A DNA stretch of 45,635 nt from Verrucomicrobiales bacterium. GTDB taxonomy: Bacteria; Verrucomicrobiota; Verrucomicrobiia; Verrucomicrobiales; DEV007. Of the stretch, positions 18,101 to 27,090 are shown in pieces. The DNA lies in NCBI GenBank assembly GCA_029213265.1, contig JARGNG010000036.1, positions 1 through 45,635 of the forward strand, written 5' to 3'. Under the pieces are notes generated by a model. That model saw only the letters and a list, made by a program, of their open reading frames with translations, was not told where the DNA came from and did not search any database. A program made the position numbers and the translations under genes. Position 1 is the stretch's first letter, and each line of letters opens with the position of its first letter.

Positions 18101-19249
18101 GACTCCTTTGTCCTCTCGCAGGCGGGACACTGGGCAAAAACGCTGTCCCCGGACGCTGGTGAAGACACGAAAATCGAAACGCTCTTTTCCCGGGCCCTCA
18201 ACCGCCCCCCGACGGAACGGGAAATGACCGGGGCCCGCAATTTTCTCTACGCCGTTGATCAACAACATGAACTCGAGACTCAGCGGATCCGCGACCTCGA
18301 AGAGAAACTGACGGAATCACAATCACAGCTTCAAAATCTCATTTCCCCCGTCCGCGAATCTCTTCTCGCAAAGCGAAAAGAAGAGCAGGATAAAAAGGGA
18401 ACTTCGGCCGCGCCTTCCGTTATCGTCGCGCCCTATGCGAGCTGGGATTTCGAAAGTGATCTCCGTGATGCGACCGGAGGTCTCAGCGGAACAGCAAAGG
18501 GCAACGCCCGCCTCGAAGACGGAGCTCTCGTCGTCGATGGCGGTGGCTTCGTGATGACGGAACCTCTTCCGAAAAACCTGGGAGAGAAAACTCTCGAGGC
18601 ACTCGTTCAACTCGACACCCTGAACCAGGCCGGCGGCGGTGTCGTCACCATTCAGGATCTTCGCGGCGGTCTTTTCGACAGTATCGTATTCGCCGAACGG
18701 AAACCGAACGAGTGGCTCGCCGGCAGCAACAACCATGCGCGGACCCTTGATTTCGGCGGCCAGCCGGATACGGAGGCCGCCGGTCGTCCTGTCCGAATCT
18801 CCCTCGTATTCAAAAAGGACGGCACGATTCTCGGCTATCGCGACGGGATCCCCTACGGGAAACCCATCCGAAAAGCGCCGCTGCAAATCTTTGCCGCAGG
18901 CGACAGCCAAATCGTTTTCGGGCTTCGCCACGGAACCGCGGCAGCATCGAACAAACCGCTCAAGGGCCGCATCTTCGAAGCCAGGCTGTACGACCGCGCT
19001 CTTACTCCCGATGAAATCGCGGCAACGGCGAGCGGCAATCCTCTTTTTGTCTCCGGGAAAGAGATCCTCGACGCCCTGTCGGAAACTCAACGCGAAGAAA
19101 GGGAGAAACTACTCCATGAAATCACCGTTCTTGAATCGAAGCTTGGTGAAGCAAAGAAAAAGGGATCCGCCCTCGATCCGGAGCAGCGCCGCTGGCAGGA
19201 CCTCGCCCACGCGATTTTCAACCTGAAAGAATTCATCTACCTCCATTGA
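15182..19249 (+). CDS. Planctomycete cytochrome c / DUF1549-DUF1553 protein with LamG insert
   Basis: This 1,355-residue protein has a signal peptide (about 1-23) and an N-terminal PSCyt1-type haem site, CYECH at residues 45-49, with the [10 protein letters not shown] line that follows it in this family. The DUF1549 part contains [33 protein letters not shown] and a second haem-like motif, [10 protein letters not shown], near residue 362. The DUF1553 part contains [40 protein letters not shown] and the N-terminal-to-central [17 protein letters not shown] coiled coil and a LamG-like jelly roll (about 1085-1290) are added near the end. Such proteins are periplasmic, nearly always paired with a DUF1501 partner, and thought to act in redox steps of complex-substrate breakdown. 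The exact reaction is unknown. Confidence 0.93.
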   Translation: MKSLFPIPLAITVGTFFSGFLQANPSPEQIEFFESRIRPILAQECYECHSEATKSKGGLLLDTRSGWEKGGDSGEAVILPGDPDNSLLLKSIAHEVEDLEMPKAGAKLEDAVLSDFRKWIEDGAIDPRETPPSRDQLEKDTNWEAVRERREGWWSFQPIERPAVPSADGAEHPVDRFLFSRLKEDNLEPSPQAGPRTLLRRLSYLLTGLPPSPEDSTAFLQQWEADPDQTLSDTADRLLASPAFGERWARHWMDWLRYADSHGSEGDPTIPHSWQYRDYLIRALNRDIPYDQLVREHIAGDLLEDPRIDPERQINESAIGTAHLRMVFHGFAPTDALDERVRFTDDQINTVTKAFQGLTVSCARCHDHKFDAISQADYYALFGIFTSSLPATVAIDAPGVLEIHREKLRAAKPEIRKALADFWREELANKDANWSPVQIATGENSRLVSFLKTIREAKTLEPAWISMAQSLQNHLRDAEDARLGDSIRKHWDLTDAEEAKEWTREGEGLSEMLPSPAGEFIMGTSDLAVDRILPSGLYSHLLSTKHRGFLASPPFPLDGEYDLHLNIAGDSSSARFSVQNYPRRGTVYPVTNLTKGNWNWTTYNRVDYWNGDSIHIELATAGEAPILVSEADRSWFGIRGAFLVKKGAAAPKRPDEESLIPLLTGSSAPKSINEVNERIREALTKAVQMWRAGELDDANALFLDEAMRCGLLSNQLTSLPGDLRQLVSDYRQLEAEIPKPTRAPGLVERPGIDQPLFVRGNHKDPGEPVVRRFLEAIDETPYRTEGSGRRQFAEDILREDNPFTARIIVNRVWHHLFGNGLVSTTDNFGRLGEKPSHPELLDYLADRFRTDWNWSIKSLVRELILTGAWQQKSSPSPEADAVDPDNRLLSHFSIRRFEAEAIRDAMLAVSGQLDPNRYGLPVTGSSPRRSVYLRVKRNSLEPLLTTFDFPVPASTVGKRSSTNVPAQSLTLLNDSFVLSQAGHWAKTLSPDAGEDTKIETLFSRALNRPPTEREMTGARNFLYAVDQQHELETQRIRDLEEKLTESQSQLQNLISPVRESLLAKRKEEQDKKGTSAAPSVIVAPYASWDFESDLRDATGGLSGTAKGNARLEDGALVVDGGGFVMTEPLPKNLGEKTLEALVQLDTLNQAGGGVVTIQDLRGGLFDSIVFAERKPNEWLAGSNNHARTLDFGGQPDTEAAGRPVRISLVFKKDGTILGYRDGIPYGKPIRKAPLQIFAAGDSQIVFGLRHGTAAASNKPLKGRIFEARLYDRALTPDEIAATASGNPLFVSGKEILDALSETQREEREKLLHEITVLESKLGEAKKKGSALDPEQRRWQDLAHAIFNLKEFIYLH

Positions 19250-19253
19250 TCTC

Positions 19254-20681
19254 ATGAATCCCTCCCCTTCCCGTAGAGAAATTCTGAGCCGCGTCTCCTC
19301 CGGCTTTGGCATGTTTGCTTTGTCAGGGCTCGCCGGTTCCCCCGCTTTCGGAGCGACCACGATGACCCGCAAAGTGAGGCAGCCTGACTTTCGACCGAAA
19401 GCCAAACACGTCATTCTCTGCTACATGTCCGGGGGTGTCTCGCACATCGACAGTTTCGACCCGAAGCCGAGGCTGCGTGATCTGCATGGAAAACCGATGC
19501 CGGTGAAAGTGGAGCGAACCCAGTTCAACAACAACGGCAACATCTTCGGGAGTCCTTTTGACTTTTCCCAGGGAGGCGAAAGCGGGATCGAAATTTCGGA
19601 CATGTTCCCTCATCTCCGCGAAAATTGTGCGGACGACCTCTGTGTGATTCGCTCGATGACGAGCGCGGTCAACGAACACGCCCAGGGAAATTTCGCCTTC
19701 CACACCGGCTTTCCCTTCATCGGCCACCCCAGCGCCGGAGCCTGGTGCAGCTACGGACTTGGCACAGAAAACCGCAATCTTCCCGGATACGTCGTGCTTC
19801 GCAGCGGGCCTTCGGGAATTCCACACGGGGGCGTTGGCCAGTGGAGCAGCGGATTTCTTCCCGCCCAGCATCAGGCCTCGATCATTCAGGTGGATGCCGA
19901 CGAACCGGTTCGCAATGTACTTCCCCGGGAGCATGATTCGATTCAACGCTCCCGACTCGACTTCATTCGCAATGTCGACAACGATTTCTCCGCGGGCACC
20001 CGACAGGATGCCGAGGTGGAGGCGGCCATCCGAAACTACGAGACGGCTTATCGCATGCAGTCCGCCGTTCCGGAGCTTTGTGATATCGGTGGGGAGTCCG
20101 ACGCCACGAAACGACTCTACGGGTTCGAATCGAAAAACCCAATGACGCAGGGCTACGCCCGCCAGGCTCTCCTCGCACGGCGTCTCGTCGAGCGTGGTGT
20201 TCGATTCATCGAATTGACCTGCCTTCCCCAGAAGCCGGGCGGAGGTCAGGCCGCGAATCCCTGGGATCAGCACGGGGGCCTCGAAGAAGGACACAAAAAC
20301 ATGTCCGAACAGGTCGATCAGCCCATCGCCGGGATGCTGATGGATCTGAAACAGCGCGGGCTGCTTGACGACACCCTCGTCATCTTCGCCGGAGAATTCG
20401 GACGAACTCCTTTCTCCCAGGGAAGCAACGGGCGCGACCACAACCCCTTCGGATACAGCGTCTGGCTCGCCGGCGGTGGTTGCCGGGCCGGTTCAATCTA
20501 CGGAGCGACCGACGAATTCGGGTATCACGTTGTCGACGGGAGAATGGACATCTACGACCTCTGGGCAACGGTTCAGCATCTCCTCGGCATCGATCACGAA
20601 GATCTAACCTACCGCTACGCAGGGCGCGATGTGCGGCTCAGCGATGTCGAAGGCCATGTCGTGAAGGGCCTGATCGGGTGA
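19254..20681 (+). CDS. DUF1501 family protein (Tat-exported)
   Basis: The 475-residue protein starts with a twin-arginine-like signal (SRREIL followed by a hydrophobic stretch and GSPAFGA), so it is likely exported folded. The body shows the alkaline-phosphatase-like DUF1501 pattern: [20 protein letters not shown] with a metal-type Asp, the ICSM-like [29 protein letters not shown] and [13 protein letters not shown] with NGRDHNP. It follows the DUF1549/DUF1553 gene by four bases, the standard arrangement of this pair. The two products are presumed to act together on the outside of the inner membrane. The enzymatic activity has not been established for the family to my knowledge. Confidence 0.93.
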   Translation: MNPSPSRREILSRVSSGFGMFALSGLAGSPAFGATTMTRKVRQPDFRPKAKHVILCYMSGGVSHIDSFDPKPRLRDLHGKPMPVKVERTQFNNNGNIFGSPFDFSQGGESGIEISDMFPHLRENCADDLCVIRSMTSAVNEHAQGNFAFHTGFPFIGHPSAGAWCSYGLGTENRNLPGYVVLRSGPSGIPHGGVGQWSSGFLPAQHQASIIQVDADEPVRNVLPREHDSIQRSRLDFIRNVDNDFSAGTRQDAEVEAAIRNYETAYRMQSAVPELCDIGGESDATKRLYGFESKNPMTQGYARQALLARRLVERGVRFIELTCLPQKPGGGQAANPWDQHGGLEEGHKNMSEQVDQPIAGMLMDLKQRGLLDDTLVIFAGEFGRTPFSQGSNGRDHNPFGYSVWLAGGGCRAGSIYGATDEFGYHVVDGRMDIYDLWATVQHLLGIDHEDLTYRYAGRDVRLSDVEGHVVKGLIG

Positions 20682-20693
20682 TCACCTCACCCG
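20675..20693. terminator. Hairpin shared by two convergent stop codons
   Basis: CGGGTGA at 20675-20681 and TCACCCG at 20687-20693 form a perfect 7-bp stem around a 5-base loop. The left arm includes the TGA of the DUF1501 gene and the right arm includes the TGA of the response regulator. There is no T run on either side. It may act as a compact bidirectional terminator or a 3'-end stabiliser. Confidence 0.5.
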
Positions 20694-22087
20694 TCTACCA
20701 ATCCCATTTCCTTCAACTTGCGCTGCATGGTGCGGCGGGAAATCCCGAGCAACTGAGCGGCTTCCGTACGGTTGTCGCCCGTCCTTTCCAGAGCAAGGCG
20801 AATCAGTTTTTGCTCCATCATTGCGATATTAAGATCGTCACCGGGAATGACGGTGGGAGAAGTCAAAACCCCGCCTGAGGACGATTCCGCACGAAAACCA
20901 CTGTGCGAATCATCGCGAAGAAACATCGGAAGGTGACGGATCCCGATCTTCGACGCGTTTGACATGACAACACCATGTTCGATAGCGGTACGGAGCTCGC
21001 GCACATTTCCGGGCCAGTCGTATTCGAGAAGCAACTGCAAAGCCTCCGATGTCAGATCCATTGGTGGTTTGTGATTTTCCTCGGTGAACTCCTTAAGAAA
21101 AGCATCCACCATCAAAACGATATCCTCCTTCCGGCTCCGCAAGGGAGGCATTTCGATCGACACCACATTGAGCCGGAAGAATAGATCATCCCGAAAGGTT
21201 CCCTCCCGCACCATCTCGCTGAGATCTTTGTTCGTCGCCGCGACAACGCGCACATCCACTTTGATGGGCTTGTTGGAACCGAGACGCTCGATGGTCCTTT
21301 CTCCGATCGCCCGGAGGAGTTTCACCTGTGTATTGAGATCAATCTCGCCGATCTCATCGAGAAACAGGGTGCCGCCGTTCGCTTCCTCAAAGCGCCCCGC
21401 TCTCCGCTCCGTCGCGCCGGTAAAAGCCCCCCGCTCGTGGCCGAAGAGTTCGCTTTCGAGTAACTGCTCACTCAGAGCCGCACAATGAACCGTCACCAGT
21501 TTCGACTTCGGTCGACCCGAAAGATGATGGATCGCACGGCCCACCAGTTCCTTACCGGTTCCGCTCTCGCCCTCGATCAGGACCGTCGCCCGGCTCGGCG
21601 CGACTTGTTGAATGGTATCAAAGACTGGCTGCATCACGGCGGAATGGCCGATGATATTTTCGAGCCCGTATCGCTCCGTGACCTGCGCCTTCAGTGCCTG
21701 ATTCTCCTCTTCCACGCTCCGGCTTCGGATCGCCCGCTTGATGACGATTTCGAGTTCGTCAATGTTCAGCGGCTTGCTGACATAATCGTAAGCCCCTTTT
21801 TTCATCGCCTCGACAGCGACGTCGACCGAGCCATAGGCGGTCATGAGAATACAAACGGGCGCTTTCGGCTTGGCGAGAGTCCTCGTGATCAGCTCCATCC
21901 CGTTTTCCGCCCCCAGGCGAAGATCCGTCAGCATCACGTGAACGGTGTCGTTCTTCAGGATCTCCTCCGCCTCGGCAATATTCGCGGCAACGTAGACGTC
22001 GAATTCGTCCTCCAGCGAAAGACGCAACCCGTCGCGAGTATTCTTTTCATCATCGACAATGAGGACCGTGTAATCAGAAAAATCCAT
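20687..22087 (-). CDS. Sigma-54-dependent response regulator, NtrC family
   Basis: The 466-residue protein has a receiver domain (about 1-120; acidic pair Asp12-Asp13, phosphoacceptor Asp55 in MLTDLRLG, Lys in YDYVSKPL), an AAA+ domain (about 140-375; Walker A GESGTGKE at 173-180, the sigma-54-contacting GAFTGA at 220-225, Walker B LFLDEIGE) and a Fis-type helix-turn-helix at the end (NRTEAAQLLGISRRTMQRKL). It would be phosphorylated by the kinase encoded 10 bp upstream and then activate promoters of sigma-54 RNA polymerase. The target genes cannot be read off here; I saw no convincing -24/-12 promoter in the window, although I could not search systematically. Confidence 0.95.
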   Translation of the reverse strand: MDFSDYTVLIVDDEKNTRDGLRLSLEDEFDVYVAANIAEAEEILKNDTVHVMLTDLRLGAENGMELITRTLAKPKAPVCILMTAYGSVDVAVEAMKKGAYDYVSKPLNIDELEIVIKRAIRSRSVEEENQALKAQVTERYGLENIIGHSAVMQPVFDTIQQVAPSRATVLIEGESGTGKELVGRAIHHLSGRPKSKLVTVHCAALSEQLLESELFGHERGAFTGATERRAGRFEEANGGTLFLDEIGEIDLNTQVKLLRAIGERTIERLGSNKPIKVDVRVVAATNKDLSEMVREGTFRDDLFFRLNVVSIEMPPLRSRKEDIVLMVDAFLKEFTEENHKPPMDLTSEALQLLLEYDWPGNVRELRTAIEHGVVMSNASKIGIRHLPMFLRDDSHSGFRAESSSGGVLTSPTVIPGDDLNIAMMEQKLIRLALERTGDNRTEAAQLLGISRRTMQRKLKEMGLVDG

Positions 22088-22097
22088 TCGCTGTTCT

Positions 22098-23303
22098 CTA
22101 CTCTTCTACATCGACATCAATCACAGTTGCCTCCGATTCGGAATGCTCCGGAAGCACGCGCACGAGTCGTTCAGCCCGGGGAAGGAAGACCGTCACTTCG
22201 GTGCCGGTTCCCTCGCGACTTTGAAACTGCACTTCGCCCCCATGTTCACTGACAATGCGATGCACGATCATCAGCCCAAGGCCTGACCCTGTCTTCTTAG
22301 TCGTATAATAGGGTTCGAAGACGCGACTGACCTGATCCGGCGGAATCCCCGGCCCGTCGTCGGCAAAGGTGACGAAGGCATTGTCGTCGTTGAATCCCGT
22401 GCGAACGGTCAAGTTTCCGTCCGACCCCATCGCCTGCGCACTGTTGCGAACCAGATTATAAAACACCTGCTTCATCTGGTCGCGATCGAGCTTGAGAAGT
22501 GGAACATCTTCCGCAAAATCGAGCGTGATCGCAATGCGCCGGTCCGCGACTTCAGCCCCGATGAAGTTCAGGGCCTCGTTGAGGAGCTCGTTCAAGTCCG
22601 TCGCCTCCAACTCCGGCCGGGAAGGACGAACCGCATTTAGAAATTTTTCAACGATGAAATCGAGACGCTTGATCTCGCTCCGGGTGATCTCCAGAGACTC
22701 CAATAACTCAGCCGCCAGCTCGGGGTCGGCATTCTTTTTGATCTTTCTCTCGATCACCTGCAGGTGAATCGTGAGAGAATTGAGCGGGTTTCCAATCTCG
22801 TGGGCGACTCCGGCGGCGAGACTCTGGACGGCTTCGATTTTTTCTGACTCGATTTCCTGAATCTGCTGCTCGCGATGCCGGGTGTTGTCCCGGAGAATGA
22901 TGACCAATCCGAGTTGATCATCGTCCGACTCCTCAGCATCCTGATTCGCGAGCGGTGCGATGTAGAAGTTCAAAAAACGCCGCTCGGGATACCGAACGAC
23001 GAGATCACGATTGACCGCATCACCGGAGGCGACGACTTCCTCCCAGTTGATTCCCGGAAACAGATTCAAAACCGATTCTCCCGAAGCGCTCTTTTGTTCC
23101 AATCCGAAAAACTCACAGGCGGTGTGATTGATGTAGTGAATTTTTCCTCTCGCCCCGGTCACAATGACCCCTTCCCGAAGCACGTCAAAAACCCGCTCGA
23201 GAAATCCTTTCTCTTCCACCGCTTTTAAGACAAGGCTCTGGATCTCCTCAGGCTCCAGCTTGTCGAGACGATCAATCAGTTTGTCAATGATCCCGGGATT
23301 CAT
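22098..23303 (-). CDS. Soluble PAS-domain sensor histidine kinase (NtrB-like)
   Basis: I start at the ATG at 23303 (MNPGIIDKL), giving 401 residues. The longer frame runs through the divergent cutA gene and lacks family-like sequence. After a helical lead there is a PAS domain (about 35-145; RVFDVLREGVIVTGARG, INHTACEFFGL), then HisKA with the phosphorylated His168 in GVAHEIGNPLNSL, and an HATPase_c domain with the N box (FYNLVRNSAQAM), DDGPGIP and GSGLGLMIVHRI. No membrane segment is present, so it senses a cytoplasmic cue. Gene order and 10-bp spacing make it the cognate kinase of the NtrC-type regulator. Confidence 0.94.
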   Translation of the reverse strand: MNPGIIDKLIDRLDKLEPEEIQSLVLKAVEEKGFLERVFDVLREGVIVTGARGKIHYINHTACEFFGLEQKSASGESVLNLFPGINWEEVVASGDAVNRDLVVRYPERRFLNFYIAPLANQDAEESDDDQLGLVIILRDNTRHREQQIQEIESEKIEAVQSLAAGVAHEIGNPLNSLTIHLQVIERKIKKNADPELAAELLESLEITRSEIKRLDFIVEKFLNAVRPSRPELEATDLNELLNEALNFIGAEVADRRIAITLDFAEDVPLLKLDRDQMKQVFYNLVRNSAQAMGSDGNLTVRTGFNDDNAFVTFADDGPGIPPDQVSRVFEPYYTTKKTGSGLGLMIVHRIVSEHGGEVQFQSREGTGTEVTVFLPRAERLVRVLPEHSESEATVIDVDVEE

Positions 23304-23330
23304 GTAGAGTGGTGAAAGAACTGGGAAAAC

Positions 23331-23669
23331 ATGCTTGAGAGACAAAACGGCACGAAAAGCGACCTTTGCGTGGTGATCACCACTTTCGAAACCATCGATT
23401 CTGCGCGTCAATTTGGCACACATCTAGTCGAGTCGCAACTCGCCGCCTGTGTGAATCTGGTTCCCGGCGTCGAATCTATTTATCGCTGGAAAGAGAAGGT
23501 CGAGCGGGAAAGTGAAATCATTGCACTGATCAAGACGAGGCGGGAAAAACTGGACGAGTTGGAGCGCCGGGTTCAGGAAAAGCACCCCTATGAAGAACCC
23601 GAGTTCGTGGTGATCGATGTTAAAGCAGGGTCGAGCGGGTATCTCGATTGGATCCGGGAAAACACCTAG
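23331..23669 (+). CDS. cutA: CutA-family divalent cation tolerance protein
   Basis: The 112-residue protein has the full CutA pattern: VVITTFETIDSARQFGTHLV, the LAACVNLVPGVESIYRWKEKVE signature (with the conserved Cys and Trp), IALIKTRREKLDELERRVQEKHPYEEPEF and a final YLDWI. CutA forms very stable trimers with a ferredoxin-like fold similar to PII signalling proteins. It was first linked to copper tolerance, but its role is still debated. The start lies only 27 bp from the divergent histidine kinase start, so the two promoters must overlap. Confidence 0.95.
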   Translation: MLERQNGTKSDLCVVITTFETIDSARQFGTHLVESQLAACVNLVPGVESIYRWKEKVERESEIIALIKTRREKLDELERRVQEKHPYEEPEFVVIDVKAGSSGYLDWIRENT

Positions 23670-23748
23670 CACAGACACTCTTGTGTGTGCCGCCAAACCC
23701 GTAGAACGATCCATTCTCTCCGACTACGCAGGCAGGAGTGCCTGTGCT
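23668..23748. repeat. REP-like pair of inverted palindromes
   Basis: AGCACAGACACTC (23668-23680) recurs as its reverse complement, GAGTGCCTGTGCT (23736-23748), with one mismatch. Each is also part of a smaller palindrome: an imperfect hairpin at about 23669-23690, and CAGGCA-GGAG-TGCCTG around 23729-23744. The left unit begins at the cutA stop codon. This paired, inverted layout is that of REP/BIME-type intergenic repeats. It may also end cutA transcription. Confidence 0.5.
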
Positions 23749-23824
23749 ACCCGAGCAAACTCATTGGACAAACCCGGTTCCTGAGGCATAAGTCTCACCT
23801 CGATTTTCACGACGGAGAAGAACA

Positions 23825-25048
23825 GTGAGTTTGATTGTCCAAAAATACGGTGGCACATCGGTGGGAACGCCTGAGCGCATTCTCAACGTGGCAAGCCGAA
23901 TTCTCGAAACGCAGCAGGCCGGAAACCAGGTTGTCGCGGTCGTTTCGGCGATGGCCGGTGTCACCAACCGACTCATCGAGCTCGCGGATCAAGTCACCGG
24001 AGAGAACGAACCCACCGAACGGGAAATGGACGTCCTTCTTTCCACCGGGGAGCAAACCACAATCGCTCTCACGGCCATGGCATTGAACGCAATGGGAAGC
24101 AAAGCCGTTTCCCTGACCGGAGCTCAGGCCGGCATCGAAACAGACGGCGTTCACACCAAGGCCCGCATCTCGAATATTTCCCCCAACGGTGTCCGCGAAC
24201 TTCTCGACGATGGAAACATCGTCATTCTCGCCGGATTCCAGGGCAAAACGCCGGACGGAAAAATCACCACCCTCGGGCGTGGCGGATCCGACCTCACCGC
24301 CATAGCGATGGCTGCCGCGATCGACGCAGACCTTTGCCAGATCTTCACCGACGTCGATGGCGTTTACACCTGCGATCCCCGCGTTGTGCCAGAGGCAAAA
24401 AAGATCGACGAAATCAGTTATGATGAAATGCTGGAAATGGCCAGCTCAGGGACCAAGGTAATGCAATCCCGTTCGGTCGAATTTGCGAAGAAATTTGGCG
24501 TCACCTTTGAAGTGCGCAGCAGCTTGAATAACAATCCGGGAACTCTTGTCAGAGAAGAAACTATGAGCATGGAATCTGTCGTCATTCGCGGTGTCAGCCT
24601 GGAACGAGCCCAGGCGAAAGTCACCATCTCCGGCGTAAAGGACCACCCCGGAACGGCCGGTAAGATTTTCGGAGCCGTATCCGATGCCAACATTCTCGTC
24701 GATATGATCGTCCAGAATGTTTCGAAGACCGGTTTCACCGATGTTTCCTTCACCGTTCACAAGGACGATGTCGCGAAAGCGGAAACCGCGCTCACCCCCA
24801 TCCTTTCTGAACTCGGTGACGAAGCCAAGGTCGAAGCCGAAGACGGCATCGCCAAACTCAGCGTCGTGGGAATCGGTATGCGCTCCCATTCCGGAGTCGC
24901 CGCAGAGATGTTCAAAGCTCTTTCCAGCGCCGGAATCAACATCGAGATGATTTCCACCTCCGAAATCAAGATCACCGTAACCGTGGCTGAAGATCAGATC
25001 GATCAAGCCGCGAAGGTCATGCACGACGCGTTCGGGCTCGCGGGGTAA
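23825..25048 (+). CDS. lysC: Aspartate kinase
   Basis: The 407-residue protein phosphorylates aspartate, the first step towards lysine, threonine, methionine and diaminopimelate. The kinase domain starts [16 protein letters not shown] and has [33 protein letters not shown] and [12 protein letters not shown]. Two C-terminal ACT domains (about 265-405, with [22 protein letters not shown] and [19 protein letters not shown]) would provide feedback control by amino acids. The length fits the monofunctional lysine/threonine-sensitive type. The start is a GTG, with the purine-rich GGAGAAGA as a fair ribosome-binding site. Which amino acid inhibits it cannot be told from sequence. Confidence 0.96.
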   Translation: MSLIVQKYGGTSVGTPERILNVASRILETQQAGNQVVAVVSAMAGVTNRLIELADQVTGENEPTEREMDVLLSTGEQTTIALTAMALNAMGSKAVSLTGAQAGIETDGVHTKARISNISPNGVRELLDDGNIVILAGFQGKTPDGKITTLGRGGSDLTAIAMAAAIDADLCQIFTDVDGVYTCDPRVVPEAKKIDEISYDEMLEMASSGTKVMQSRSVEFAKKFGVTFEVRSSLNNNPGTLVREETMSMESVVIRGVSLERAQAKVTISGVKDHPGTAGKIFGAVSDANILVDMIVQNVSKTGFTDVSFTVHKDDVAKAETALTPILSELGDEAKVEAEDGIAKLSVVGIGMRSHSGVAAEMFKALSSAGINIEMISTSEIKITVTVAEDQIDQAAKVMHDAFGLAG

Positions 25049-25218
25049 CTCGCAACCTCCGGACCGTTTCCCACGGTTTAGTGGCGGGCCTCCCTGAGGC
25101 CGGACAGGCCGCGCCGACCGGAAGAAGATCCTTTCCGCGGTCGCAGCTTCCGTCTACCGCGCAGTTCCCTCCCAATCGCGCCCTTGTCAGTCTCCGACGC
25201 CAATGCGATCTGTTTCGC

Positions 25219-27090
25219 ATGTACCGATTGCTACTTTCTTTTTTCCTTTTTGGAGGGTTCCTCCACGCGGCTGAGAAACCGAACATTCTCTGGCTCTCTG
25301 CGGAAGACATCAGTGCTCACATCGGTTGCTTCGGAGACGAGTTCGCGATCACTCCGCATCTGGATGAACTGGCAAAAAAAGGGACCCGCTACACCAATGT
25401 CTACACGACGGCCGGAGTCTGCGCGCCCTGCCGGTCGGGCATCATCACCGGGATGTATCAGAACTCGGTCGGTTCTCACCACATGCGCTGCAATGCCAAG
25501 CTTCCGGAATGGCTCAAGCCTTTTCCCATGTATCTCCGGGAAGCAGGATACTACTGCACGAACAACTCCAAGACCGACTACCAGTTCAAGGAACCTTCGG
25601 CGGGGGATATCTGGGATTTCAGCGGATCGAAGGGGCACTGGAAAAACCGGGAGGAGGGACAGCCTTTCTTTGCGGTCTTTAATTTTACCGGCTGCCATGA
25701 AAGCGGAATCGCCAGCGAGGACAAATACAAGACCGTCACCGAAAACCTGAAGAACACACAACGACAGGACCCGGAGGCGTTCACCAACCTTCCGCCTTAC
25801 TATCCCGATACCCCCATCGTGCGGGAGGACTGGAAGCGAAACTATGAGCTCATCACCGCAATGGACGCCTGGGCCGGCAAACTGATCCAGGAAGTGAAAG
25901 ACGCAGGTGAATGGGAAAATACGATCGTGATGTTCTGGTCCGATCACGGCATCGGGCTGCCCCGGGCGAAGCGCTGGCTCTACGATTCCGGAACGCACAT
26001 TCCGTTCATTACCCACATTCCGGAGCAATGGGAATCACTGCGCACGTCCGCTCCGGGAGGGACGGATGATCAACTGGTGAATTCGGTCGACTTTGGTCCT
26101 ACCATTCTCGCCCTCGCCGGTCTTTCCGTTCCCGATCACATGCACGGGCAATCGTTTCTCGATACGGACCTGCGAAGAGAATACGTCTACGGAGCCCGGG
26201 ATCGCATGGATGAGCGCTACGACATCATCCGCGCCGTCCGCGACAAGCGTTTCCGCTACATCCGGAATTTCGAACCGCTCAAGCCCTACTACCAGTATAT
26301 GAATACCCCCGAGAAAGGGTCCACGATGCAGGAGATTCGAAAGGCGGAGGCAAGTGGAACGCTCAGTGGAGCGGTGGCTCTCTTTTCCGCCGGACGCAAG
26401 CCAGTCGAGGAGCTCTACGATCTCGACAACGACCCTCACGAGATCAACAACCTCGCAGCTGATCCTGCCCATGCCGAAAAACTGGCCGAACTGAAACAGG
26501 CGCTCTTTGAATGGCAGGTCGAAATCGGGGATCTCGGTCTGATCCCCGAATCGGAGATCACGATCCGCGAGAAGGAAGCGGGATCAACCTATGCGATCCT
26601 GCACGGAAAATCCGACCAAAGTGTTTTCATCAAAGAGCTGACCTCCATTGCCACGAAAGCCTCCGAGGGCGTCCCGGCCTTTCCGGATCTGGTCGCAGCG
26701 CTCGGGCATGACGACTCCGTCATCCGCTTCTGGGGTGCCACGGGATTGGGAAATTTTGCGGAGGAAGCAGCCGACTACAAAGGAGCGACCAAAGCGCTGA
26801 AGGGTGCTCTCGGCGATGCCTCCCCCACCGTCCGCATTGCTGCCGGGCGGGCGCTTTGCCGAATGGACCGAACGGAACCAGCGCTTGATGTCGTGGCGAA
26901 GGAATTGTCAGGAGAGGGAGAATGGGCGCGCCTCGAAGCATCCATCGTTCTCGATGAACTGGAGGAAGTGGCCCGCCCGGCCCTGGCAGCACTTCAGGGC
27001 GGCCTCATAGATCAGCCTAACAAATACATTATCCGGGTCTCGAACAAAGCGGTCAACGACCTGCTCGGAACCCACAAGAAAGTTCCCTGA
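25219..27090 (+). CDS. Secreted sulfatase with C-terminal HEAT-like repeats
   Basis: I start at the ATG at 25219, which gives a signal peptide (MYRLLLSFFLFGGFLHAAEK); an upstream ATG at 25081 only adds unrelated sequence. The 623-residue protein is a Cys-type sulfatase. Visible are NILWLSAEDISAHIGCFGD (metal Asp region), CAPCRSGIITG where the first Cys becomes formylglycine, and WSDHGIGLPRAKRWLYDSGTHIP. From about residue 490 to the end there are helical HEAT-like units (LVAALGHDDSVIRFWGATGL and its neighbours), as in several verrucomicrobial sulfatases. It would remove sulfate from polysaccharides or glycans in the periplasm. The stop overlaps the next start by one base (TGATG). Confidence 0.93.
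   Translation: MYRLLLSFFLFGGFLHAAEKPNILWLSAEDISAHIGCFGDEFAITPHLDELAKKGTRYTNVYTTAGVCAPCRSGIITGMYQNSVGSHHMRCNAKLPEWLKPFPMYLREAGYYCTNNSKTDYQFKEPSAGDIWDFSGSKGHWKNREEGQPFFAVFNFTGCHESGIASEDKYKTVTENLKNTQRQDPEAFTNLPPYYPDTPIVREDWKRNYELITAMDAWAGKLIQEVKDAGEWENTIVMFWSDHGIGLPRAKRWLYDSGTHIPFITHIPEQWESLRTSAPGGTDDQLVNSVDFGPTILALAGLSVPDHMHGQSFLDTDLRREYVYGARDRMDERYDIIRAVRDKRFRYIRNFEPLKPYYQYMNTPEKGSTMQEIRKAEASGTLSGAVALFSAGRKPVEELYDLDNDPHEINNLAADPAHAEKLAELKQALFEWQVEIGDLGLIPESEITIREKEAGSTYAILHGKSDQSVFIKELTSIATKASEGVPAFPDLVAALGHDDSVIRFWGATGLGNFAEEAADYKGATKALKGALGDASPTVRIAAGRALCRMDRTEPALDVVAKELSGEGEWARLEASIVLDELEEVARPALAALQGGLIDQPNKYIIRVSNKAVNDLLGTHKKVP

Noticed and set aside
19323..20441. 372-codon minus-strand open frame opposite the DUF1501 gene
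   Set aside because: The DUF1501 frame has all its family motifs and the opposite frame has none.
23304..23423. Longer start for the histidine kinase
   Set aside because: It would run into the divergent cutA gene, and the added residues do not resemble any kinase N-terminus.
25081..25218. Upstream ATG for the HEAT-tailed sulfatase
   Set aside because: It adds 46 residues unlike a sulfatase before a clear signal peptide that starts at 25219.
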